The notes beneath the pieces were generated by a model, which saw only the letters and a list, made by a program, of their open reading frames with translations, searched no databases and was not told the origin of the DNA. From Rutstroemia sp. NJR-2017a BVV2 (taxonomy: Eukaryota > Ascomycota > Leotiomycetes > Helotiales > Rutstroemiaceae): a stretch of 64,000 nucleotides of DNA. The position numbers and the translations under genes were made by a program. Numbering within the stretch: the first letter of the stretch is position 1; each line of letters opens with the position of its first letter. Positions 56,694-64,000 of this stretch are shown one piece after another. The DNA lies in assembly GCA_002946415.1 (NCBI GenBank), contig NJPS01000035.1:124001-188000 (forward strand), read 5' to 3'.

Positions 56694-57180
56694 CCAATTT
56701 CTACCTGAAACGTCGGGAAAAGCCAATCATATCCCCATGCAGATCCAAGACCCTCTCTGCCTCTCTCGGACGCGGAAAGATATCACGCAGCCTTGACTAC
56801 TTCTGGGCTAATCGATCTTACGAAGTACAGTACCGACATGGGAGAATCTAACAAATCTGACCCAGTACTTGCGGCAGCCTAGTAAGCATTTACATCAACT
56901 GCACGTTGTCGCCAATCCAAAGATGTTCCTTTTATATACACCGTACAGACATCGACCCACTCCGGCGGTTGGCCAAGAAATGGGGGTTAAAAGCGTAAGT
57001 ATCCGGTCTGATTTCGGGTGGCGGAAGGAAAGAGGAAGGCAAAGGGAAGGGGAAATAAAGAGGATTTGTTCGTCAAAGATCATCAGGATCCGAGTTCTTT
57101 GGACTGCTGTTAGTAGTGTTAGTAATGACGAGTGAATAAATAAAACCCCCAAACAGCACCTCAACATGTTGTACCTCCTT

Positions 57181-57210
57181 GGCCACCATTTGGCCACCAT
57201 TTGGCCACCA
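57181..57210 (+). repeat. Short tandem repeat, 11 bp unit
   Basis: GGCCACCATTT twice, then GGCCACCAT. Confidence 0.85.
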
Positions 57211-58276
57211 TGAACAGACGAAATCCCGTTCATCTGAAAACGCGCAAAACGCCTCAAACACACCATCGTCTGATCACCTTTCCCCGGACCTTTACTGTCT
57301 CCACAAACTTTTACCCTGTGTTTCCAGTTTCCAGCATTTATCCCGTCTCAGGGAACAGTTTACTCCAGTTTCATAGGCTTGGGCTTCATCACGAGGTAGG
57401 TGGGAAAATTATCCCAAAAGTTGTGTGCCTCAAAGGTAAGAGGGTCCTATGAGGATAGGATTCAGGATCGTTAAAGTGGTTGATTACTACGGAATTACAT
57501 GATTCTGGGAGATTGCCTAGCCCTAAGGAAACATATGCATGACATTTATGCTAGTCATCCCTCATGGGAGGACGATTTGATTGAATGGGTATTTAACATT
57601 ATTCATACGATGAGTAGCGACGCGTACGTCGTAGACGAAAAGTTAAGCACTTTTTTCCCGCTGATGATGCTGTCGCATTGAACGCGATCTACATGGAGTA
57701 GAATCGATCGATCGGTCCTGCTTCACGTTCATCATAGACCATGTAAATCGTATTGCGCTCATAGTGTCTTCGTGAAAAGTGTACATAACGGATCGAAGGA
57801 CCAAGCGATCTCAAATGGCACAGGAAGTAAGGCACTCGTCAACCGTATGCAGAATACTCGTATAATATTGCCTGCCGAGCTTTCAACTTCCTTATGGATG
57901 CCGATAAAAGACGGCACACTGCTCGCCATCTTATCAATACTCCAGTGAGACCAAGACTCTAGGGACGAGGCGAAGTAGAGGATGTAAAGTTGCTAGCTTT
58001 AAATTTTTGTTTCACCGACATTAGCTAATTTCACCGAGTCGTGACATCCTACCTGTTTCGAGGACTCCTCGACGAACGGTTATGTCTTTGATGTAAGTCA
58101 ATCTGATTGTGTTCTAGATTCAACGGTAAGTTAGCCAACGCTCTCGTGGAATAATGGCGGCTGAACTACTTACTTATTTGGACATGGCCCTTTTCCTCCA
58201 CGCAGCTTGATAGCATGACGTGCTTCTCGCATCGTCCTTTATTCATCACTCAACTTCCTAAACCCACATTAACACT

Positions 58277-59583
58277 CTAAGCAAGAAGATCGGCAACATT
58301 CATAGGCATCTCGTCGATCTGGGTTGAGTAATACACTATTTATGGTCAGTACGGCCGTACGGTCCAGGGGAGTCGGTGTTAAAAACTTACACTCGATATC
58401 TCTCAAGATCCTCACGTCCTCACTGGTAACGAAGTTGATGGCAACACCTTTCCTTCCGAATCTACCACTTCGACCAATACGGTGGATGTAGTTTTCACGA
58501 TTACTTGGTAAATCATAGTTGATAACCAGAGAAACTTGTTGGACGTCAATACCACGAGCCCAAACATCGGTAGAGATTAAGACTCGAGAGTTTCCTTGAC
58601 GGAAATCTTGCATAATGCTATCTCGTTCCTTTTGAGGCATCTCTCCATGCATGGAAGATACCGTGAAGTTGGCCTCACGCATCTTATCTGTCAACCAATC
58701 CACCTTTCTGCGGGTGTTGCAGAAAATGACGGCCTGGGTAATTGTAAGAGTATCGTAGAGATCGCACAGTGTATCGAACTTCCATTCTTCCTTCTCGACG
58801 GCAATGAAATACTGCTTCAAACCCTCCAATGTCAATTCATCACGCTTGACTAGAATACGGACCGGGTCGGTCATGAATTTGGTGGTCATATCGAGGACAT
58901 CGTATGGAAGAGTGGCGGAAACTACCACAACTTGAGTGGCAGGGGGTAGGTAACGGTAAACATCGTAGATCTGCTCTCTAAATCCGCGATTCAATAACTC
59001 ATCGGCTTCATCGAGAACCAACATCTTGATATGACGAGTACGGAGATTCCGGCGACGGATCATATCGGCAACACGACCTGGGGTTCCAGATACAATATGC
59101 TGTCCATAATCGAGTTTGCGGATATCTTCTCCGACATTTGTGCCACCAATACAAGCATGACATTGCACATTCATGTAGTCTCCCAAGGCCATCACAACTG
59201 ACTGGATTTGTGTTGCCAGTTCGCGAGTAGGTGAAAGGACAAGTGCTTGTGTTTCGCGGACAGCAGTGTCGATTACTTGAAGCATACTGATGGAGAAGGT
59301 TGCTGTTTTACCGGTACCAGATTGCGCCTGGGCAATGGTATCGCGACCTTTGCAAATTTGGACAATCGCACGAGATTGGACAGCGGAGGGGGATTCGTAT
59401 CCATATGCGTAGATACCACGGAGGAGATTTTCTACAATGCAGATTAATAAATAATTCAGAGCAGAAAGTCCAAGTAAACTTACCTTTGAGGTGCATATCC
59501 TGGAAGGTCGGGGCGACAGTAACATCCGCAGAAGTGGTGAACTCCATACGGTCATCCATCTTTCTATCGATTCCCTCTGCCAT
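58277..59583 (-). CDS. fal1: DEAD-box RNA helicase, eIF4A-III/Fal1 type
   Basis: Three exons (59583-59484, 59431-58391, 58335-58277) give 399 aa, exactly the usual length of fungal FAL1. The start [11 protein letters not shown] is followed by the Q-motif region ([18 protein letters not shown]), motif I AQSGTGKT, Ia PTRELA, Ib TPGR, motif II DEAD, motif III SAT, motif IV VIFCNT, motif V ARGIDV and motif [15 protein letters not shown]. The C-terminus [18 protein letters not shown] is diagnostic for the eIF4A-III/Fal1 subgroup over translation factor eIF4A. It acts in the nucleus and nucleolus in 18S rRNA maturation in yeast, and as the exon-junction-complex helicase in other eukaryotes. It is divergent from SF3A3. 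Confidence 0.95.
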
Positions 59584-59925
59584 GATCGTGACTTTTCCTT
59601 TGGATATTTTGATGTTGAAAGATAAACTGGAATTTCGAATAGTCGTTACTTTATCAGCTCTGTGCAATAGAAACAAATGCGATGAGGAACCTGAAGCTCC
59701 AAAATTTTAGGCTAGAAATTTAAAGTTAGCGTATTTCTACCGGTGACGCGACATGATTGGCAGGCGCAAAAGTTCGAGAGCCTTGAATAAATCAACCTGT
59801 AAACCTCCACCAAGAGACAGACAGTTCGACCTTTTTTGTTACAATCACCATCAGCAGGTTGCTGGATCCTCCTTACCAATTTCTTCTATTGTAGGTTCCT
59901 CTACTTCAGGGTCTATACCTTCAAT
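59584..59925. promoter_or_regulatory. Bidirectional promoter region of FAL1 and SF3A3
   Basis: A 342 bp non-coding stretch between two start codons facing apart. Both genes act in nuclear RNA processing, so co-regulation is plausible. No TATA box is evident, as usual for housekeeping genes. Confidence 0.5.
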
Positions 59926-61472
59926 ATGATACTTGAGGAGCAGAGATTTCTCCACGAGGATCTCGAGAGGCTCGAGCAAGGCATCGCTGATCGAGTGGCC
60001 CAAGAACCACGACAGGTAAAGCTCCCCAAATTTGTCTGGTTACTGTTGCTAACGTACCATCCTAGGGCAGAGAACGATTGAATCGAGACCACCAAATAGC
60101 AAGCTTCCTCGATCGCATCCAAGATCAATCGAAACGGTTATTAGATATCTACAACGATGCCGATGGAACGCGGAGCAAGGAAATCCAGTCTATCTCGACA
60201 GGCGAACCACTGGAAGAATTCTATAAACAGCTAGGGGAGATCAAGAGCTTCCATCAACGATACCCCAATAAGCCGGTGGAAAACCTAGAAAAAGCATACA
60301 AGAAGACGGCGCCGGTGGAAGGAGAAGTGATAGCATCGGAGATTGATAACATGTTTACTGGTGAAGAAGCATTTGGCAGATTTCTCGACCTCACTACCAT
60401 CCACGAATTATACCTCAATCTACCCAACATTAAGCGCATGACTTACCTTCAATATCTCGATAACTTTGACTCTTTCGCGCCTCCAACATGTCCAGTTAAA
60501 CGACCAGATAAGATGACAGATCAGTACTTCAACTACGTAGGGGAATTAGCAAACTATCTGGAAAGTTTCCTACGACGGACGAGACCATTGGAAAATCTTG
60601 ACAAGCTGTTCGCCAGCATCGAGGAGGATTTCAACAAGGCCTGGGAAAACAACGACATCCCGGGATGGACGATTGAAGTTTCAGCGCCAACCAACGGGGA
60701 AAGCACTTCTGGAATATGGTGTGCGGATTGTGAGAAGGAGTTCAAGAATGAGAATGTATACAAGGGCCATCTACCAGGAAAGAAGCACATTCGAGCAGCA
60801 GAGTTAAGAGCAGCACGTCAAGCCGAATCTGGGGAATCGACCGAAAACGGGGCTAGGCCCACCAAAAGCGCTTCCCGTCTCAAGGAGCGTGCTATCGCGG
60901 AGCGTGAATACAGAGTCAAGCGTCTTGCCGCTGCGATGACCCAAGAACGAAGCGACACCAAAGTCAATGTTGAGCGAAAACAAGGCATGACCGAGCGGGA
61001 ACGACAAATGGAGTTGGATGCCCTGTTTGCCGAATCCTCATCCGCCGCACCTCAAGGTGGCGACTCGGATAGCGAATCCGACGGCGACGAGAAGATCTAC
61101 AACCCACTCAAACTCCCCTTAGCCTGGGACGGCAAACCCATTCCTTTCTGGCTATACAAACTGCATGGCCTGGGTGTGGAATTCAAGTGCGAGATCTGCG
61201 GTAACTACGTTTATATGGGACGACGAGCGTTTGATAAACATTTCAACGAAGCGCGTCATATTTACGGACTGAAGTGCTTGGGAATCACGAATACCACACT
61301 GTTTAGAGAGATCACGGGGATAGAGGACGCGTTGAAGTTGTGGGATAAATTGCAAAGGGAGAAGAAGAAGGGGAAGAGTGATGAGACGGGGGTGGTACAG
61401 ATGGAAGATGCGGAGGGGAATGTCATGCCCGAGAAGGTTTATTTTGATTTACAGAAGCAGGGCTTACTATAG
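59926..61472 (+). CDS. Splicing factor 3A subunit 3 (SF3A3/Prp9-type)
   Basis: Two exons (59926-60015, 60066-61472) give 498 aa, the normal length for SF3A60/Sap61/Prp9. The N-terminal helix MILEEQRFLHEDLERLE is conserved. Then come RLNRDHQIASFLDRI, FTGEEAFGRFLDL, LPNIKRMTYLQYLDNF and the C2H2 zinc finger region IWCADCEKEFKNENVYKGHL...KKH. The C-terminal matrin-type zinc finger is FKCEICGNYVYMGRRAFDKH followed by NEARHIYGLKCLGI. The protein is part of the SF3a complex of U2 snRNP and supports branch-site recognition. All elements are present. Confidence 0.95.
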
Positions 61473-61876
61473 TTTGGTTGGGTTAGGTTGAGGCTCGTCG
61501 ATAAATTGAGGGGTACGAGAATGGCCAGATGTAATGACGAGAGGTATCTAGGGGCACAATTGTATAATTGTAGGAGTTTAATATCTCTTCATGAAACTTA
61601 TGCAATGGTATCTATGAATTCACAGTCATGAAGCTTGTCTTTAGTGAATTAAGTAGTGCACCAGATAGGAGAATCGTTACAGCATGCCCCAGCAGTCAGA
61701 CATGCAGTTGAACATACTTCGTCGTCCCCCTAATGTATATTTCTCACAAGTCTCTTTCGTACCTTAAAACTCCATTGTCTGCGACCGACTTAGGTAACAT
61801 GATTGATCTACATATTTTGCATGGTAAATTCTAACCTTACAATATCATTAAACCCATTCCTTTCCAAGAACTGAAA
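61473..61876. other. Convergent spacer between SF3A3 and PKS
   Basis: 404 bp of 3' flank for both genes. Nothing else is seen. Confidence 0.5.
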
Positions 61877-64000
61877 TCACAACCCCACTTTCTCCGCCAC
61901 AATCATTTCTGCCAGTACGTTGATATTCGTCCTTGCATCCATCAAGTCCAACATGCTGATATTCTTCCCAAATGCAGTATGAAGCCAGTTTCGGAACTCA
62001 GCCGCCAGTAAACTATCAATACCCAGCTCTGCTACGGTGCTCGACCCATTCACGGCTGAGGGATCTGTGAAAATCATGCTTGCCACCATCGATCGGATAG
62101 CGTCTGCGACAAACGCGACTATCTCCCGAACCTCATCCGTACTCACCTCGCCATTCTTTTCCAAGATCTTTTTAGTTAACACCTGAAGCTGTTGGCGCAA
62201 TTGTGCAGCTGGGGATTTGTCAGAGGAAGCATTCGAGTCGTGCGCAATCTCGCCTCCGTCTTGGTGTCGCAATGCATCGTCTACAGCACGCAGCATCACG
62301 GAGACACGTGCGTCATGATACCATCTAGGTGCTGAACCACCTGAAGAGTTTGATTTAGCCGCTGCAGTCTCTTCTCTTCTCATTGCAGCAAGAACGGAGG
62401 GGTCTACTCCTGTAACGATGTTGGCTTCTGACAACGGATCTTCTGATTGACCGGACCATTGCTGATGAACACTGGGTTGGTCATTGTGCCGCACAAAGGC
62501 TGGCTCAAGCATACGTAATACTTGACTTCCAGTAACTGTCTGGCCTTTAGTGCGTGCGAAAAGATTAACAGTGACCGCATCCTGAGTCAAGGCACCCAGA
62601 TCGCTAATGAATCCCAGAGAGACCGTTGATGCAGGTAGCCCACGCATCCTTCTGTGGCGTGCAAAGTAATCCAAGAAATTGTTGGCCGCCAGATAGGTAC
62701 TCTGTGTGGGGAATGCATAAACAGTACCAAAGGAGGAGATCATTGCGAAAAAGTCCAGAGGGAGGGCAGCAGTGGCCTCGTGAAGATTCTTGGTCCCTAA
62801 GACTTTCGCTGCCATGCCTTCATGGAACATCTCCGCTGTCATCTTATCAAATGAGATGTCCTGGTATGATACAGCATAGTTGAAGACTCCTCGCACCGTG
62901 CCGTCGGAGCTGGCGTCGTGCATGGCTTGCAAAACCAAGTCTCGATTGCTCACATCGCAGGTAACGGGCTGAACGCGTACTCCTTTGGCTGCAAGTTCAT
63001 CAATCAAGTCTTTGGCTTCGGGACTCAAATTTTTCGAACCACTCCTGGACCAGACGACAAGGTCTCGAGCGCCGCGATCACTCATAAATCGGATAATTGA
63101 GCGACCAAGACTACTCAGGCCACCGACGAGAACATAACGGGCCTCTGCATCAAATTGAGCAGGAATGACTGATTTTTGCTTCCTGATTGTGGAGTCAGGG
63201 TTTTGGTAGGAAATCACCATCTTTCCAATGTGCGCGCCCTTTGAGAAATGCAGCAGTGTTTGCCCCAGTTGCGAGATATCTGTGACTGTATGGGGCCGAA
63301 TGGGCCCGATGCGTCCTGCCCTGTAGTGCTCGTTCACTGACTGCATTAGCTCTCCACCAAACTGAACGTCCCGCTCTATAACGAGCCCCAAGTCAAACGA
63401 TGTGAAGCTGGCACTCTTCTGGAAGAGCTCTAGAGCTATGTTCTTTGAACTCGTAACATCCAATCGGCCGACATCAATCAGATGACCCAATGGTGCTAAG
63501 GCTTTGATGGAGTCGTACAGCATATCGCCTTGAGAGTTGCTAAGGATCACGTCAAATCCACCATTCTGAGTTGCGAGAACCATGCGCTTGATATCTGTAG
63601 GATCGCGTGAGGAAAAGACATGAGTAGGAGGGAAGCCCAGCTCTTCGGTGAGGAAACGAGTTTTCTCTGCAGTACCCGCTGTAACAAAGATTTCGGCCCC
63701 TTTCGCACGCGCAAGTTGAATGGCGGCAAGCCCAAGCCCACCAGAAGCAGACTGGATCAACAATTTCTGGCCCTTTCTCAGTCTAGTAACATGCTCAAAA
63801 GCATACACCGCAGTCATGTAGATCAGAGGCATGGTAGCCGCCTCAGTTGCCTCCACATCCGGTAGGAGCTTTTGCGCGAGCGCCGCTGGTACACGGGTAT
63901 AGTTTCCAAAATGTCCCTTGCCCATGCCATAGACACGATCGCCAACTTCGACGTGGCTCACATCGGCCCCTTTCTTGACTACTGTGCCACAATACTCGTT
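61877..64000 (-). CDS. Highly reducing polyketide synthase, 3' part (ER-KR-ACP), truncated by the window edge
   Basis: The frame stays open to base 64000, so the gene continues beyond the window and at least 707 residues are visible. It starts in the enoylreductase domain (VGDRVYGMGKGHFGNYTRVP, NADPH loop QSASGGLGLAA). The ketoreductase follows, with cofactor loop VLVGGLSSLGRS (63104-63124 codes GGLSSLG), SSFGTVYAF and YLAAN as the catalytic Tyr/Asn block. A linker then leads to the ACP with ELGIDSLLAAEFRNWL, the phosphopantetheine Ser being coded at about 62012-62014. The C-terminus follows the ACP directly, without thioesterase or reductase release domain, so release needs a partner enzyme or spontaneous steps. 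This fits iterative HR-PKSs. Upstream KS-AT-DH(-MT) domains must lie outside. The KR loop, with SS instead of GG, is unusual. Confidence 0.93.
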   Translation of the reverse strand, partial: NEYCGTVVKKGADVSHVEVGDRVYGMGKGHFGNYTRVPAALAQKLLPDVEATEAATMPLIYMTAVYAFEHVTRLRKGQKLLIQSASGGLGLAAIQLARAKGAEIFVTAGTAEKTRFLTEELGFPPTHVFSSRDPTDIKRMVLATQNGGFDVILSNSQGDMLYDSIKALAPLGHLIDVGRLDVTSSKNIALELFQKSASFTSFDLGLVIERDVQFGGELMQSVNEHYRAGRIGPIRPHTVTDISQLGQTLLHFSKGAHIGKMVISYQNPDSTIRKQKSVIPAQFDAEARYVLVGGLSSLGRSIIRFMSDRGARDLVVWSRSGSKNLSPEAKDLIDELAAKGVRVQPVTCDVSNRDLVLQAMHDASSDGTVRGVFNYAVSYQDISFDKMTAEMFHEGMAAKVLGTKNLHEATAALPLDFFAMISSFGTVYAFPTQSTYLAANNFLDYFARHRRMRGLPASTVSLGFISDLGALTQDAVTVNLFARTKGQTVTGSQVLRMLEPAFVRHNDQPSVHQQWSGQSEDPLSEANIVTGVDPSVLAAMRREETAAAKSNSSGGSAPRWYHDARVSVMLRAVDDALRHQDGGEIAHDSNASSDKSPAAQLRQQLQVLTKKILEKNGEVSTDEVREIVAFVADAIRSMVASMIFTDPSAVNGSSTVAELGIDSLLAAEFRNWLHTAFGKNISMLDLMDARTNINVLAEMIVAEKVGL

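Larger units (their letters stand above)
54625..58276. other. Long intergenic region, 3.65 kb
   Basis: The left end is the promoter of the DUF1996 gene. Short tandem repeats lie at 55494-55576, 56660-56693 and 57181-57210. No frame has a recognisable domain or splice structure. A long 5' UTR or non-coding RNA is possible but unsupported. Confidence 0.5.

Noticed and set aside
54625..58276. Hidden gene or non-coding RNA in the long spacer
   Set aside because: No frame, splice pattern or tRNA-like box could be supported. A transcript map would be needed.
1..64000. tRNA or rRNA genes
   Set aside because: I looked for T-loop GGTTCGANTC-type boxes with a matching A box and found no convincing pair. 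A tRNAscan run would decide.

Overview
The window looks like a nuclear chromosome segment of a filamentous ascomycete (Pezizomycotina). A helotialean/leotiomycete relative is my guess, but nothing here proves it. The evidence is short 50-190 bp introns with GTAAGT/GTATGT donors and CTAAC-type branch points, fungal-specific families (CipC-like DUF3759, AsaB-like, DUF1996), a highly reducing polyketide synthase, and fungal DNA transposons. Gene density is low, with intergenic spacers up to 3.6 kb. I describe 19 protein genes, all but one apparently intact: 16 look complete, one is cut by the right edge, one is a broken P450, and one small ORF is doubtful. I also describe three further decayed genes and several mobile elements.

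Left part (0-15 kb) is a graveyard mixed with a few living genes. A protealysin/thermolysin-type M4 peptidase (143-1453) is followed by a piggyBac transposase remnant lying inside a broken GH27 alpha-galactosidase. That same gene also carries a 491 bp hAT-type MITE with a perfect 8 bp target duplication. Next comes an intact MFS transporter of the monocarboxylate-porter type (5223-6785). Then come a 3-beta-HSD (sterol dehydrogenase) fragment and a heavily frameshifted ankyrin-repeat gene (8.6-12.3 kb), an SDR, and a 157 bp Tc1/mariner-type MITE.

Middle part (15.7-40.6 kb) is rich in secondary-metabolism tailoring enzymes: a Baeyer-Villiger monooxygenase, a cytochrome P450 with a GC-AG intron, two salicylate-hydroxylase-type FAD monooxygenases, an AsaB/GA4-desaturase-like enzyme, a plant-type O-methyltransferase, a DHA14-type drug-efflux MFS, a degraded second P450 and an SDR. 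A 1,450 bp Tc1/mariner element (transposase with one in-frame stop) sits between the AsaB-like and OMT genes. No core synthase or recognisable pathway regulator lies in this block. The only scaffold-building enzyme is a highly reducing PKS cut by the right edge (61877-64000), separated from the block by about 21 kb of housekeeping-like genes. This is either a tailoring cluster that has lost its core, or an unclustered or split pathway.

Right part (43-61.5 kb) is conserved: a CipC-like stress protein, an M18 vacuolar aminopeptidase, a SMYD-like SET/MYND protein, a secreted Ser/Thr-rich DUF1996 protein, and a divergent pair of RNA-processing genes. That pair is the DEAD-box helicase FAL1/eIF4A-III and splicing factor SF3A3, which share a 342 bp promoter region. 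The partial HR-PKS (ER-KR-ACP) then closes the window.

Exon boundaries were placed by hand from splice consensus and reading-frame continuity, and protein lengths follow from them. Family assignments rest on motif recognition without database searches.
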